A stretch of 64,000 nucleotides of DNA from Bacteroidaceae bacterium (GTDB lineage Bacteria > Bacteroidota > Bacteroidia > Bacteroidales > Bacteroidaceae): positions 1 through 64,000 of the forward strand of contig JAFWAX010000017.1 of assembly GCA_017507385.1 (NCBI GenBank), given 5' to 3'. The notes under the pieces were generated by a model. It searched no databases. It had not been told where the DNA came from and was given only the letters and a program-made list of their open reading frames with translations. The translations under genes and the position numbers were made by a program. This document shows positions 45,505 to 55,558 of this stretch, piece by piece (positions within the stretch are counted from its first letter, which is position 1; each line of letters starts with the position of its first letter).

Positions 45505-47103
45505 ATGGCATTAGATTTGACTAAGTATGGCATCATTGGCTCTACAGTGATTGCACACAATCCTTCTTACGAGGAGCTTTTCAAGGCTGAAATCGACCCA
45601 TCTCTCGAAGGTTACGAGAAGGGACAGGACACTGAGCTCGGCGCAGTGAACGTGATGACAGGTATCTACACTGGTCGTTCACCTAAGGACAAGTTCATCG
45701 TTATGGACGAGAACTCAAAGAACACTATCTGGTGGACTTCAGACGACTATAAGAATGACAACAAGCCTCTCTCTGAGGATTCTTGGGCTGCACTCAAGGA
45801 AATCGCAAAGAAGGAGCTTTCTAACAAGAACCTCTATGTTGTTGACTGCTTCTGCGGCGCAAACAAGGACACTCGCATGTCAGTACGCTTCATCGTTGAA
45901 GTAGCTTGGCAGGCACACTTCGTTAAGAACATGTTCATCCAGCCAACAGCTGAAGAACTCGCTGAGTTCGAGCCTAACTTCGTTGTTTACAACGCTTCTA
46001 AGGCTAAGGTTGAGAACTGGAAGGAACTCGGCATCAACTCAGAGACTTGCGTGGCATTCAACATCACAAGCCGCGAGCAGGTTATCATCAACACATGGTA
46101 CGGCGGTGAGATGAAGAAGGGTATGTTCTCAATGATGAATTACTACCTCCCACTCCAGGGCATCGCTTCAATGCACTGCTCTGCAAACTGCGACATGAAC
46201 GGCGAGAACACCGCTATCTTCTTCGGTCTCTCTGGCACAGGTAAGACAACTCTCTCAACTGATCCAAAGCGTCGCCTCATCGGTGACGACGAGCACGGTT
46301 GGGACGACAACGGCGTGTTCAACTTCGAAGGCGGTTGCTACGCTAAGGTTATCGGTCTCTCTAAGGAGCACGAGCCAGACATCTACGGCGCTATCAAGCG
46401 TGACGCTCTCCTCGAGAACGTAACTGTTGATGCTGAGGGCAAGATTAACTTCGACGACAAGTCAGTTACTGAGAACACACGTGTTTCTTACCCAATCAAC
46501 CACATCAACAACATCCAGCCAGGTTCATCTGCACCAGCTGCTAAGAACGTTATCTTCCTTTCTGCTGACGCATTCGGTGTACTTCCTCCAGTATCTATCC
46601 TCACTCCAGCTCAGACTCAGTACTACTTCCTCTCTGGATTCACAGCTAAGCTCGCTGGTACAGAGCGCGGCATCACTGAGCCAACTCCAACATTCTCTGC
46701 TTGCTTCGGTCAGGCATTCCTCGAGCTTCACCCAACTAAGTATGCAGAAGAGCTCGTTAAGAAGATGGAGAAGAGCGGTGCTAAGGCATACCTCGTAAAC
46801 ACAGGCTGGAACGGTACAGGCAAGCGTATCTCTATTCCAGATACTCGCGGTATCATCGACGCTATCCTCGACGGTTCAATCCTCAAGGCTGAAACTAAGA
46901 AGATCCCAATGTTCGACTTCGAGGTTCCAACAGCTCTTCCAAACGTGAACCCTGCTATCCTCGACCCACGCGACACTTACGCTACTGCTGCTGAGTGGGA
47001 AGAGAAGGCTAAGGACCTTGCTGCTCGTTTCATCAAGAACTTCAGCAAGTACACTACTAACGAAGCTGGCAAGGCTCTCGTTGCTGCTGGTCCACAGCTC
47101 TAA
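45505..47103 (+). CDS. pckA: Phosphoenolpyruvate carboxykinase (ATP)
   Basis: 532 residues, full length. The nucleotide loop [11 protein letters not shown], the metal/substrate segment [21 protein letters not shown] and [10 protein letters not shown] are all present. It interconverts oxaloacetate + ATP and PEP + CO2 + ADP; in succinate-producing Bacteroidota it commonly runs in the CO2-fixing direction, feeding malate/fumarate reduction (compare frdCAB in this window). The coding sequence shows strongly biased codons (CTC, GCT, AAG), as for a highly expressed gene. Own promoter and terminator. Confidence 0.97.
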   Translation: MALDLTKYGIIGSTVIAHNPSYEELFKAEIDPSLEGYEKGQDTELGAVNVMTGIYTGRSPKDKFIVMDENSKNTIWWTSDDYKNDNKPLSEDSWAALKEIAKKELSNKNLYVVDCFCGANKDTRMSVRFIVEVAWQAHFVKNMFIQPTAEELAEFEPNFVVYNASKAKVENWKELGINSETCVAFNITSREQVIINTWYGGEMKKGMFSMMNYYLPLQGIASMHCSANCDMNGENTAIFFGLSGTGKTTLSTDPKRRLIGDDEHGWDDNGVFNFEGGCYAKVIGLSKEHEPDIYGAIKRDALLENVTVDAEGKINFDDKSVTENTRVSYPINHINNIQPGSSAPAAKNVIFLSADAFGVLPPVSILTPAQTQYYFLSGFTAKLAGTERGITEPTPTFSACFGQAFLELHPTKYAEELVKKMEKSGAKAYLVNTGWNGTGKRISIPDTRGIIDAILDGSILKAETKKIPMFDFEVPTALPNVNPAILDPRDTYATAAEWEEKAKDLAARFIKNFSKYTTNEAGKALVAAGPQL

Positions 47104-47128
47104 TCTGACGAACAAACATCACAATACG

Positions 47129-47160
47129 AAGGCGCATTCCCAAACGGGATGCGCCTTTTC
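47129..47160 (+). terminator. Terminator of pckA
   Basis: AAGGCGCATTCCC, loop AAAC, GGGATGCGCC, TTTTC: about 10 bp with one bulged T, 25 bp after the stop. The -33 element of the next promoter follows immediately. Confidence 0.88.
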
Positions 47161-47191
47161 TTGTTCATGTCGATGGAATGTCGTAACTTTG
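47161..47191 (+). promoter_or_regulatory. Promoter of the RNase HI gene
   Basis: TTG (47161-47163), 20 nt, TAACTTTG (47184-47191) followed by C; the ATG is 17 nt further. The -33 TTG directly abuts the U-run of the pckA terminator. Confidence 0.75.
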
Positions 47192-47208
47192 CGACAAACA
47201 GCAAAACA

Positions 47209-47886
47209 ATGGCAAAACAAAAATTCTATGTCGTGTGGAACGGCGCTGAAGATGGAGTATATACCACTTGGGAGGCTTGCCAGCAAGCTGTCAGCGGATT
47301 TTCTGGCGCCAAATACAAGGCTTTCAAAACTGAACATGAAGCAGAAGAGGCCTTTGAGATGGGGTATGAGGCATACAAGCAGATAGAGGTGGCTAAGCAA
47401 GAGAAGCAAGAAGAGATGACGGAAAGTGCCATCCCACCCACTCCAACTAAAGGAAACGTTTTAAGAGAACTTCCAGCAGCAGCCATCAACGAAGCCATCG
47501 CAGTCGATGCTGCCTGCAGCGGAAACCCTGGCAAGATGGAGTATCGAGGCGTGTATCTGCGCACAGGCAAGGAGATATTCCACTATGGCCCGGTTCACGG
47601 CACCAACAACATCGGCGAGTTTCTTGCCATCGTGCATGGTCTGGCTCTGCTGAAACAGAAAGGGCTCTACACAATGCCTATTTACAGCGATAGCGTGAAT
47701 GCACAACTGTGGGTGAAGAAAAAGAAATGCAAGACCACATTGGAACGAAACGAGAAAACAGAAGCCTTGTATCAACTCATCGAACGCGCAGAAGCATGGT
47801 TACGGAACAACACATTTGCCAACCCCATCATTAAGTGGCCAACCGAGGAATGGGGAGAAATTCCTGCTGATTTCGGACGGAAATAA
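47209..47886 (+). CDS. rnhA: Ribonuclease HI with N-terminal viroplasmin-type domain
   Basis: 225 residues from the ATG at 47209. The N-terminal ~45 residues (KFYVVWNGAEDGVYTTWEAC plus SGFSGAKYKAF) form the hybrid-binding (caulimovirus viroplasmin) domain. After a linker, the RNase H fold carries AVDAACSGNPG (Asp), NIGEFLAIVHG (Glu) and IYSDSVNAQLW (Asp), with the last acidic ligand in the C-terminal ADFG. It cleaves the RNA of RNA-DNA hybrids. Confidence 0.9.
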   Translation: MAKQKFYVVWNGAEDGVYTTWEACQQAVSGFSGAKYKAFKTEHEAEEAFEMGYEAYKQIEVAKQEKQEEMTESAIPPTPTKGNVLRELPAAAINEAIAVDAACSGNPGKMEYRGVYLRTGKEIFHYGPVHGTNNIGEFLAIVHGLALLKQKGLYTMPIYSDSVNAQLWVKKKKCKTTLERNEKTEALYQLIERAEAWLRNNTFANPIIKWPTEEWGEIPADFGRK

Positions 47887-47983
47887 CGATAAAAAACGAA
47901 GGATTTATTCATGCCCGAAGAATGATTTGACTTTTTTCCACAATTATTCCACCTTAACGCATTTTTAATTCCTAATTTTATAT

Positions 47984-47991
47984 TATCTTTG
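47984..47991 (+). promoter_or_regulatory. -7 box before carboxynorspermidine dehydrogenase
   Basis: TATCTTTG, 27 nt before the ATG at 48019. -33 not evident (T-rich). Confidence 0.6.
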
Positions 47992-48018
47992 TACACAAAT
48001 CTAACTATATACACAAAA

Positions 48019-49260
48019 ATGGGAAAAGTACTTATCATCGGTGCAGGAGGTGTTGCCTCAGTTGCTGCACACAAGGTCGCTCAGAATAGTGACGTATTTA
48101 CTGACATCATGATAGCCAGCCGCACCGAATCAAAGTGCAAAGATTTGGCTAAAGCAATAGAAACCAAAGGATTAGTACCAGCGGGCAGCATCAAGACTGC
48201 ACGTGTCGATGCCGACAATGTGCCAGAATTGGTTGCCCTTTTCAATGAATATAAGCCAGACCTCGTCATGAACCTTGCTCTCCCATACCAAGACCTCACC
48301 ATCATGGAAGCATGTCTGCAAAGCGGTGTGAGCTATCTTGACACAGCCAACTACGAGCCCAAGGACGAAGCACATTTCGAATACTCATGGCAGTGGGCAT
48401 TCAAGGAGCGTTTTGAACAGGCTGGACTTACTGCCATCCTTGGCTGCGGCTTCGACCCGGGAGTGACATCCATCTATACAGCATACGCGGCAAAACATCA
48501 TTTCGATGAAATTCAATATCTTGACATCGTTGACTGCAATGCAGGCGACCACCACAAGGCATTCGCAACTAATTTCAACCCAGAAATAAACATCCGAGAA
48601 ATCACCCAGAAGGGACTTTATTGGGAAGACGGAAAATGGGTTGAGACTGAGCCTCTTGAAATTCACAAGCCTCTTACCTACCCTGAAATTGGTCCAAAAG
48701 AATCTTATCTCCTCCATCACGAAGAGATCGAATCGCTGGTCAAGAACTACCCTACAATCAAGCGTGCTCGCTTCTGGATGACTTTCGGAGAACAATATCT
48801 GAAGCATCTGGATGTAATTCAGAACATTGGCATGTCACGCATAGACGAGATTGAATACACTGCTGAAGCCGCTGATGGCAGTGGTCCTGTAAACGTAAAG
48901 ATTGTTCCTTTGCAATTCCTCAAGGCTGTTTTGCCTAACCCACAGGACCTTGGCGAAAACTACGAAGGCCAGACTTCTATCGGCTGCCGCATCCGTGGAA
49001 TCAAGGACGGCAAGGAACGTACCTACTACGTTTACAACAATTGTTCACATCAGGCAGCATACGAGGAGACTGGCATGCAAGGAGTTAGTTACACAACAGG
49101 CGTTCCAGCCATGATTGGTGCCATGATGTATCTGAAAGGAATCTGGAAACGTCCAGGAGTATGGAACGTCGAGGAATTTGACCCCGACCCATTTATGGAG
49201 CAGCTCAATAAGCAAGGTCTCCCTTGGCACGAGATTTTTGATGGCGATTTAGAACTTTGA
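48019..49260 (+). CDS. Carboxynorspermidine dehydrogenase (saccharopine dehydrogenase family)
   Basis: 413 residues from the ATG at 48019. The Rossmann opening GKVLIIGAGGVASVAAHKVA is typical of carboxy(nor)spermidine synthases, which reductively condense aspartate semialdehyde with a diamine using NADPH. GCGFDPGVTSIYTAYA and the C-terminal NCSHQAAYEETGMQGVSYTT are family blocks. It makes the precursor of (nor)spermidine; the decarboxylase (nspC) is not in this window. Saccharopine dehydrogenase proper is the weaker alternative. Confidence 0.88.
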   Translation: MGKVLIIGAGGVASVAAHKVAQNSDVFTDIMIASRTESKCKDLAKAIETKGLVPAGSIKTARVDADNVPELVALFNEYKPDLVMNLALPYQDLTIMEACLQSGVSYLDTANYEPKDEAHFEYSWQWAFKERFEQAGLTAILGCGFDPGVTSIYTAYAAKHHFDEIQYLDIVDCNAGDHHKAFATNFNPEINIREITQKGLYWEDGKWVETEPLEIHKPLTYPEIGPKESYLLHHEEIESLVKNYPTIKRARFWMTFGEQYLKHLDVIQNIGMSRIDEIEYTAEAADGSGPVNVKIVPLQFLKAVLPNPQDLGENYEGQTSIGCRIRGIKDGKERTYYVYNNCSHQAAYEETGMQGVSYTTGVPAMIGAMMYLKGIWKRPGVWNVEEFDPDPFMEQLNKQGLPWHEIFDGDLEL

Positions 49261-49333
49261 TTAACAAAATTATAAAGTAGAATTTACTTGCCTTTTGAAA
49301 GGGCTTTTTATACTTTGATTTTCAAATAAAACA

Positions 49334-50389
49334 ATGGCAAAAGATAAGAAAGAAGAAATTTTATCCCAACAGCAGCAGAAGATGAAAGCACTACAAGCTG
49401 CCATGGAAAAGATAGAGAAAAGCTTTGGGAAAGGTGCTATCATGAAGATGGGAGATGAAAACATCGAACATATCGATGTCATTCCTTCTGGCTCCATCGG
49501 ACTCAATGCCGCATTGGGTGTTGGCGGCTATCCCAAAGGACGCATCATAGAGATATTTGGCCCTGAATCATCAGGTAAGACCACGTTGGCCATTCACGCA
49601 ATAGCTGAATGTCAAAAAGCTGGAGGCGTAGCGGCTTTCATCGATGCAGAGCATGCTTTCGACCGCTTCTATGCTGAAAAACTGGGCGTTGATATATCCA
49701 ACCTTCTCATCAGCCAGCCCGACAACGGAGAACAGGCATTGGAAATTGCCGACCAGCTCATTCGCTCCAGCGCAGTGGACATCATCGTCATTGACTCTGT
49801 GGCTGCTCTCACGCCAAAGGCTGAAATAGAAGGAGATATGGGCGACAGCAAAGTCGGTCTCCATGCACGTCTGATGAGCCAGGCACTTCGCAAACTGACA
49901 GGAAACATCAACAAGACTAACACCACCTGTATTTTCATCAACCAGTTGCGCGAAAAGATTGGCGTCATGTTTGGCAATCCAGAAACGACCACAGGAGGTA
50001 ATGCGCTGAAATTCTACGCAAGTGTCCGTATTGATGTCCGCAAAAGCACGCCCGTCAAAAACGGAGAAGAAATACTTGGCAATCTCACAAAAATCAAGAT
50101 TGTCAAGAACAAAGTTGCACCCCCATTCCGCCGCTGCGAATTCGACATCATGTATGGCGAAGGCATCAGCAGAAGCGGTGAGATTGTTGACCTCGGAGTG
50201 GATACAGGCATCATCAAGAAAAGCGGAAGCTGGTATAGCTACGAAGATACTCGCCTTGCACAAGGCCGTGATGCCACCAAGCAGCTCATGCTTGACAATC
50301 CGGAACTGGCAGAAGAAATCGAAAAGAAGATTCTTACAGCCATCACAGGCAGCAGCTTCGTTCCCACCTCATCTGACAGTGAAGAATAA
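49334..50389 (+). CDS. recA: Recombinase RecA
   Basis: 351 residues. Walker [11 protein letters not shown] at 76-85, [15 protein letters not shown], Walker [15 protein letters not shown], loop L2 around [20 protein letters not shown]. It binds ssDNA, promotes strand exchange and activates LexA self-cleavage. No LexA-type operator is apparent before the gene, where an imperfect -7 (ATACTTTG near 49311) is seen. Confidence 0.97.
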   Translation: MAKDKKEEILSQQQQKMKALQAAMEKIEKSFGKGAIMKMGDENIEHIDVIPSGSIGLNAALGVGGYPKGRIIEIFGPESSGKTTLAIHAIAECQKAGGVAAFIDAEHAFDRFYAEKLGVDISNLLISQPDNGEQALEIADQLIRSSAVDIIVIDSVAALTPKAEIEGDMGDSKVGLHARLMSQALRKLTGNINKTNTTCIFINQLREKIGVMFGNPETTTGGNALKFYASVRIDVRKSTPVKNGEEILGNLTKIKIVKNKVAPPFRRCEFDIMYGEGISRSGEIVDLGVDTGIIKKSGSWYSYEDTRLAQGRDATKQLMLDNPELAEEIEKKILTAITGSSFVPTSSDSEE

Positions 50390-50439
50390 AACGGAACAAG
50401 CAACATAGAAAAGAGCAAACCCCCGTTAAACACATACGA

Positions 50440-50474
50440 CAAGCTCCGGGCTGCCAATGGCATTCCGGAGCTTG
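50440..50474 (+). other. Hairpin between recA and the YitT gene
   Basis: CAAGCTCCGG and CCGGAGCTTG form a perfect 10-bp stem with a 15-nt loop. No U-run follows, so it is a weak terminator candidate and may instead be an mRNA-stabilising or attenuating hairpin. Confidence 0.5.
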
Positions 50475-50513
50475 TGGCTTATAAGAAATACAGCAATATT
50501 AAAACTTGCAGCA

Positions 50514-51407
50514 ATGAAAACTACCAATTGGAAAAACGAGGTACAGGATTATCTCTTCATCACCCTCGGTTTAGGCATCTATGCCCTCGGATGGACAGCC
50601 TTTCTTCTCCCTTACGAAATTTCTTCAGGAGGACTCACAGGCGTATGTGCACTCATCTACTATGCTACAGGTCTTGAAATTCAAGTAACCTATCTCATTT
50701 TCAATGTATTCCTTCTCCTCCTCGCTATGAAAATTCTCGGCATTAAATTCTGCATCAAAACCATCTATGGTGTCCTCATGCTTACTTTCATGCTATGGGC
50801 AATGCAACGTATTTTCCTTGCAGGGGCAGGCGAAGGTGTCACCCATCTACCTCGATTCTTGGGAGAAGACCAAAGCTTTATGGCAGTCATCATCGGTGCT
50901 TCGTTGTGCGGAATGGGATTGGCGCAATGCTTTCTGCATCAAGGAAGTACAGGAGGAACTGACATCATTGCAGCCATTGTCAACAAGCACAGGAATATCA
51001 GCCTTGGCCGAATGCTGCTCTATCTCGACATTGCTATCATCAGTGCCTCTTATCTTATTTTCCACGACTGGAAACGTCTTGTATTCGGCTTTGTCGAAAT
51101 GTTTGTGTGCTCATTGGTGCTTGATTATGTCATGAACTATGTACAGCAATCCGTCCAGTTCTTCATCATATCAAAGCACCCACAAGCTATCTATGAGGCT
51201 ATCAGCAAAGACATGGACCGCTCTGCCACTCTCTTGCCAGGAACAGGGTGCTATAGCGGGCAGCCTGTCAACATCCTGATGGTTGTGGCTAAAAAGAGCC
51301 AGTCTGTAGCCTTGTTCCGTCTGGTTAAGGCTATAGACCCAACAGCTTTCATCTCTCAGACAAAAGCAGAAAGCGTATATGGAGAAGGATTTGATTCGCT
51401 GCGTTAG
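50514..51407 (+). CDS. YitT family membrane protein
   Basis: 297 residues from the ATG at 50514. Five to six membrane segments (FITLGLGIYALGWTAFLLPY onward), GISSGGLTG-like and STGGTDIIAAIVNKH motifs, then a C-terminal DUF2179 domain (FFIISKHPQAIYEAI, with TLLPGTGCYSGQP). The family is widespread, with no firm function; transporter-like roles are proposed. Its 3' end meets mutS convergently with a 3-bp gap. Confidence 0.85.
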   Translation: MKTTNWKNEVQDYLFITLGLGIYALGWTAFLLPYEISSGGLTGVCALIYYATGLEIQVTYLIFNVFLLLLAMKILGIKFCIKTIYGVLMLTFMLWAMQRIFLAGAGEGVTHLPRFLGEDQSFMAVIIGASLCGMGLAQCFLHQGSTGGTDIIAAIVNKHRNISLGRMLLYLDIAIISASYLIFHDWKRLVFGFVEMFVCSLVLDYVMNYVQQSVQFFIISKHPQAIYEAISKDMDRSATLLPGTGCYSGQPVNILMVVAKKSQSVALFRLVKAIDPTAFISQTKAESVYGEGFDSLR

Positions 51408-51410
51408 GAG

Positions 51411-54038
51411 TTAACGCCCTTTCACTATCTTCTTTATTTCGTTCAGCTTGTTCAACGCTTCAAGCGGAGTCAAGGCGTTGATGTCGAGGTTAACAATCTC
51501 ATCGCGAATCTGGCACAGCACGGGGTCGTCCAGTTGGAAGAAGCTCAATTGGGCGCTACCGCCTCCTGATGCAGGAATCGCTTCTGTCTTTGGCCTGCTA
51601 ATGCCATCGCCAGAGTTGTTGGCCTCCAATTCTTGCAGCACCTGTTCTGCCCTTTTCACAACGGAAGGCGCCATACCTGCAATCTTTGCCACATGAATAC
51701 CAAACGAATGTTCACTACCACCAGGCACCAGCTTACGCATGAAAATGACACGGCCATTCACTTCCTTCACGCTCACGTTAAAGTTCTTCACTCGCTGCAA
51801 CAGCTTCTCCATCTCGTTCAACTCATGGTAGTGAGTGGCAAAAAGCGTTCTTGCCCGAGCCTTGGGATTCTCGTGTATATGCTCTACAATCGACCATGCA
51901 ATAGAAATTCCGTCATAAGTAGAAGTGCCTCTTCCCAACTCGTCAAACAACACCAGCGACCTCGCGCTCAAGTTGTTCAAGATACTTGCTGCTTCATTCA
52001 TTTCCACCATGAATGTGGATTCGCCCATAGAAATATTGTCTGAAGCTCCTACACGCGTAAAAATCTTGTCTGTCAGTCCAATGCGCGCACTTTCGGCAGG
52101 CACGAAGCTGCCCATTTGCGCCAGCAGCGTAATCAGCGCCGTCTGCCTTAGCAAAGCTGACTTACCTGCCATGTTAGGACCTGTCAGAATGATAATCTGC
52201 TGACGTTCTGAATCCAGATACAAGTCATTCGCCACATACTCTTCTCCCACAGGCATCTGCCGTTCAATCACAGGATGCCGCCCCTGCTTGATGTCTATCA
52301 CCAAACTCTCGTCTATTACAGGGCGGTTATATCTGTATTCTTTAGCTGCAATGGCGAATGACAGCAGACAGTCAATCTTACCTATCAGTACTGCATTCTG
52401 CTGAATCTGAGGAATGTAATCAGCAGCAGCCATCACCAGCTGATTAAACAGGTTCATCTCTAAGGCCAAAATCTTTTCTTCCGCACCCAAAATCTTCTCC
52501 TCATACTCTTTCAGCTCCTGTGTGATGTAGCGTTCAGCCTGAGTCAACGTCTGCTTGCGAATCCATTCCTGCGGCACAAGGTCCTTATAAGTGTTGCGCA
52601 CTTCCATATAGTAGCCAAACACATTATTGAAACCTATCTTCAAGCTCTGTATGCCTGTTGCCTCCGCCTCTCTCTGCTGAATCTTCAGCAAGTAGTCCTT
52701 GCCCGAATAGGCTATCTGCCGCAGTTCATCCAATTCGGCACTCACGCCATCAGCAATAACATTTCCCTTGTTCACCTGTATCGGCGGCGAAGGATTCATC
52801 TCCTTCTCAATCCTCTCACGCAAAGCCACACAAGCATCCAATTGTTCGCCAATGCTCCGCAGACTCTCGCTTTCTGTCTGCACACACATATTCTTGATTG
52901 GCTCTATCGCTTTCAGCGACAGCATCAGCTGCACCATCTCGCGAGGATTCACACGCCCCACCGCGACTTTGCTCGCAATGCGCTCAAGGTCGCCTATCTG
53001 CAGCAGACATTCCTCTATCGCATCACGCAATTCCGGTTCGCGGAAGAAATGCTCCACCACATCCTGACGCTCCACAATGGGCTTTACGCTCTTCAACGGA
53101 AACACCACCCAGCGGCGCAGCATTCTCGCTCCCATCGGGCTCACCGTCTTGTCTATCACCGAAAGCAGGCTATTGCCGCCCTCGTTCATCGAGCTAAGCA
53201 ACTCAAGACTCCTCACCGTAAACTTGTCCATCCTCACATATCGGTTCTCCTCAATCTGAGAGATGCTGCGGATGTGCGAGATGTGCGTGTGCTGCGTCTG
53301 CTCCAGATAGTACAGCACTGCACCTGCTGCCACTACGCCATTCTTCAGATGCTCCACGCCATAGCCCTTCAGATTCTTCGTGCCAAAATGCGACAGCAGC
53401 TTCTTGCGCGCCGAATCATCCGTATAAATCCAATCATCCAGTTCAAAAGTAAAGAATCTGCCTCCGAAATTCCCCTCAAACATCAGCCTCTTTCCACGCT
53501 CAAACAACACCTCCTTCGGCGCAAAGTTCGTCAGCAGCTTGTCCACATAGTCGGTCGTACCCTCCGCACACAGGAACTCGCCCGTCGAGATGTCGAGCAA
53601 AGCCACACCACAAGCCGTCTTGCCGAAATGCACCGAAGCCAAAAAGTTATTTTCTTTCGTGCTCAGCACATTGTCCGACAATGCCACACCAGGCGTCACC
53701 AGCTCCGTAATGCCACGCTTCACCAGCTTCTTGGTCAATTTCGGATCCTCCAGTTGATCGCAGATAGCCACACGCTTCCCTGCTCTGACCAGTTTCGGCA
53801 GATACGTGTCAAGCGCATGATAAGGGAACCCCGCCATCGCTGTTCCGCTGGCAGAAGAACCCGCCACGCTGCTCCTCTTCGTCAGCGTAATTCCCAGAAT
53901 TTCAGCCGCAACCGAGGCATCTTCATTGTATGTCTCATAGAAGTCACCGCAACGAAACAGCAGCAAAGCATCTGGATGCTTCGCCTTCAAATCATAGAAC
54001 TGCTTCATCATCGGAGTGAGCTCTTCTTTCTTCGCCAT
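51411..54038 (-). CDS. mutS: DNA mismatch repair protein MutS
   Basis: 875 residues. The N-terminal mismatch-recognition motif GDFYE is near residue 31 ([16 protein letters not shown]). The core, clamp and lever domains follow, then the ABC-type ATPase with [15 protein letters not shown] (Walker A), SSTFMVEM-like GESTFMVEM, and [12 protein letters not shown] (Walker B/D-loop). It recognises mispairs and small loops. That matters here: slippage in the G9 tract at 27841 would be corrected by this system. Confidence 0.97.
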   Translation of the reverse strand: MAKKEELTPMMKQFYDLKAKHPDALLLFRCGDFYETYNEDASVAAEILGITLTKRSSVAGSSASGTAMAGFPYHALDTYLPKLVRAGKRVAICDQLEDPKLTKKLVKRGITELVTPGVALSDNVLSTKENNFLASVHFGKTACGVALLDISTGEFLCAEGTTDYVDKLLTNFAPKEVLFERGKRLMFEGNFGGRFFTFELDDWIYTDDSARKKLLSHFGTKNLKGYGVEHLKNGVVAAGAVLYYLEQTQHTHISHIRSISQIEENRYVRMDKFTVRSLELLSSMNEGGNSLLSVIDKTVSPMGARMLRRWVVFPLKSVKPIVERQDVVEHFFREPELRDAIEECLLQIGDLERIASKVAVGRVNPREMVQLMLSLKAIEPIKNMCVQTESESLRSIGEQLDACVALRERIEKEMNPSPPIQVNKGNVIADGVSAELDELRQIAYSGKDYLLKIQQREAEATGIQSLKIGFNNVFGYYMEVRNTYKDLVPQEWIRKQTLTQAERYITQELKEYEEKILGAEEKILALEMNLFNQLVMAAADYIPQIQQNAVLIGKIDCLLSFAIAAKEYRYNRPVIDESLVIDIKQGRHPVIERQMPVGEEYVANDLYLDSERQQIIILTGPNMAGKSALLRQTALITLLAQMGSFVPAESARIGLTDKIFTRVGASDNISMGESTFMVEMNEAASILNNLSARSLVLFDELGRGTSTYDGISIAWSIVEHIHENPKARARTLFATHYHELNEMEKLLQRVKNFNVSVKEVNGRVIFMRKLVPGGSEHSFGIHVAKIAGMAPSVVKRAEQVLQELEANNSGDGISRPKTEAIPASGGGSAQLSFFQLDDPVLCQIRDEIVNLDINALTPLEALNKLNEIKKIVKGR

Positions 54039-54058
54039 AACTTCAATTTATTTGCATA

Positions 54059-54066
54059 CAAAGTTA
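54059..54066 (-). promoter_or_regulatory. -7 box of mutS
   Basis: TAACTTTG on the minus strand, 20 nt before the mutS ATG; preceded by a T-run, -33 not clear. Confidence 0.6.
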
Positions 54067-54196
54067 CAAAAAAAAATCGCACCTGACAGATGATTCGCCA
54101 CTTTTTTTCATGTACCTCTCGAATTCGCCATATCACAACCGCCAGACACAATTACGACAGAAAAATCTACCTGCTTCAAGGCTTTTCATATACCTC

Positions 54197-54280
54197 GAAA
54201 GGGGTGAGACTCTCACCCCGAAAGGGATAAGACTCTTACCTATGATATAGGTGAGAGTCTCACCTCCTCATAGGTGCAGA
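54197..54280. repeat. Three tandem short palindromes (GGTGAGACTCTCACC type)
   Basis: In a row: GGGGTGAGACTCTCACCCC (9-bp arms, centre C), then a weaker GGATAAGACTCTTACC, then AGGTGAGAGTCTCACCT (8-bp arms, centre G). The first two are each preceded by CGAAAGGG. They lie in the 333-bp gap upstream of mutS and downstream of the LbH acyltransferase gene. They look like a clustered repeat or multiple binding sites; no coding sequence is supported in the gap. Confidence 0.7.
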
Positions 54281-54371
54281 ACACAAGAAAAAAGAAATGA
54301 GCCGCACGAATAGCACGACCCATTTCAGCAATGTAATGTACACCTTCTTGAGCACAAGAGTTATCTCTTTT

Positions 54372-55052
54372 TTACGGTTTCCACTTTATCCCCCTTTTAA
54401 TGATTCCCGTATTCTGCCCATGTCCACCTATCACACAATTTTCTTCTGTCACGCTTCTTGTAATCGTAGAATTGGCTGAAATAATGTTGTTGTCAGCAAT
54501 CCTCACGCCTTTGAGGATAGTATTTCGGCAGCCAATCCAAACATGATTACCTATCGTTATGGGCTTAGGGGCATTTACCTTCTCATCATTTTCGTTGAAG
54601 ATTTGGTGGAAATCCGTATCCATCATCAGAATATCCCAAGACAACAAGCAATCTTCACCAAACGTAATTTCCTTTTGGCATATAATCTCCGAGTTTCCCG
54701 TTATCTGGAAGTTTGAACCCAAAGTTAGCGTAGCCTCCTTTCCGATGCTGATTTTGCTGCCTCGACCAATATTCGCTTTTCCTTTAATGACAAGCGTTCC
54801 AGAAACTTCCCACATCGTTCGTGAATATAAAAGGTCCTGTGTACCAAGACCATGAGGGCCAAACTTCAGCATGCCTGTCTTGATAGGGGCATCAATGACG
54901 ATTTTCCCTCCCATCTTATAAAGTTCTGACTGCCAATAGATGAAAACGGGCATACGGAGTGCTGTTTTAAAAGGGAAATAGTGGAAATTAAAATACAGAG
55001 TTTTCCAAATATTCACTTTTTTGAAGAGTTTGATTACGAACTTGATATCCAT
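54372..55052 (-). CDS. Left-handed beta-helix (hexapeptide) acyltransferase
   Basis: 226 residues. A hydrophobic/basic N-terminal helix region is followed by hexapeptide repeats of the trimeric LbH fold (IGRGSKISIGKEATLTLGSN, ISANSTITRSV) with the catalytic-type His in MMDTDFHQIF and WIGCRNTILKGVRIADN. Similar enzymes acetylate sugars of capsule, LPS or exopolysaccharide. The gene is isolated between the mutS promoter region and frdB, and sits behind a leader of about 385 nt with strong secondary structure. Confidence 0.82.
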   Translation of the reverse strand: MDIKFVIKLFKKVNIWKTLYFNFHYFPFKTALRMPVFIYWQSELYKMGGKIVIDAPIKTGMLKFGPHGLGTQDLLYSRTMWEVSGTLVIKGKANIGRGSKISIGKEATLTLGSNFQITGNSEIICQKEITFGEDCLLSWDILMMDTDFHQIFNENDEKVNAPKPITIGNHVWIGCRNTILKGVRIADNNIISANSTITRSVTEENCVIGGHGQNTGIIKRGIKWKP

Positions 55053-55445
55053 ACTTTTATCTTTTCCGCCCGACCAATACCCTCCAACCGGACAACTTTA
55101 CAAATGTTCTATTAGCCACAAAAGAAAAGCGGGGTATCTCTCTTCTGCTCGTCCGCAGTCCGAGGCCTACCACAGCCTATAATAGTGAACGAAACAGAGT
55201 GACACCCACGCCGTTGGTATATATAGAATACCCGTAAAGGTGTGCATGACGGCTTAAGCAGCCATCGGCACACCTACGGGATGGCATATACCCACCCGTA
55301 GCATCAACTTCTGCTATGTTCTTGACTATTATTTTCGAGAGTGGTAGTTTCGAACTGCCAAAAACAAAGCGTCAGCGACGCATTCCAAAATGTAGCGCTC
55401 TTTCTTATATCTTTGAGAAACTAAAATATAGGAATTAGCAAAGGC
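55053..55445 (-). promoter_or_regulatory. Long structured 5' leader of the LbH acyltransferase gene
   Basis: From the -7 box at 55446-55453 to the ATG at 55052 the minus strand has no ORF of note but contains several hairpins. GCGTC-GCT-GACGC lies near 55371-55383 and GGCAGTTCGAAACTACC near 55345-55361. A long composite stem at 55216-55292 pairs ATATACC/GGTATAT, CCCGTA/TACGGG and GGTGTGC/GCACACC around an apical GGCT/AGCC hairpin. No known riboswitch, tmRNA or RNase P core was recognised. It could be a cis-regulatory leader or an independent small RNA. Confidence 0.5.
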
Positions 55446-55453
55446 AAAGATAC
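55446..55453 (-). promoter_or_regulatory. -7 box upstream of the structured leader
   Basis: TATCTTTG followed by C on the minus strand, between the frdB terminator and the structured region; -33 not convincing. It places the start of the leader transcript near 55438. Confidence 0.5.
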
Positions 55454-55497
55454 GAAATATTTTTCATTTACGTCTTTTTTGCAGAAAAATTTATAAA

Positions 55498-55532
55498 ACA
55501 AAAAAGTGGCGATTCGCGAGAACCACCACTTT
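55498..55532 (-). terminator. Terminator of frdCAB
   Basis: On the minus strand AAAGTGGTGGTTC, loop TCGC, GAATCGCCACTT then T-run: an imperfect 12-bp stem, 26 bp after the frdB stop. Confidence 0.78.
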
Positions 55533-55558
55533 CTATTAAATGTCTATGTCAACTTTGT

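Noticed and set aside
50440..50474. recA transcription terminator
   Set aside because: The stem is perfect but is followed by TGGCTTAT, not a T-run, so I list it only as a hairpin.
52842..54086. 414-codon ORF opposite mutS
   Set aside because: It is the antisense shadow of a highly conserved gene, with His/Arg/Gln-rich composition and no motif.
54197..54280. Possible CRISPR-like array
   Set aside because: The units are only three, of unequal sequence and without constant spacers; no cas genes are present anywhere in the window.
55053..55445. tmRNA or RNase P RNA on the minus strand
   Set aside because: I looked for the tRNA-like ends and tag ORF of tmRNA and for the conserved AGGAAAGTCC-type core of RNase P and found neither, although one arm (GTTCGAAAC) resembles a T-loop.
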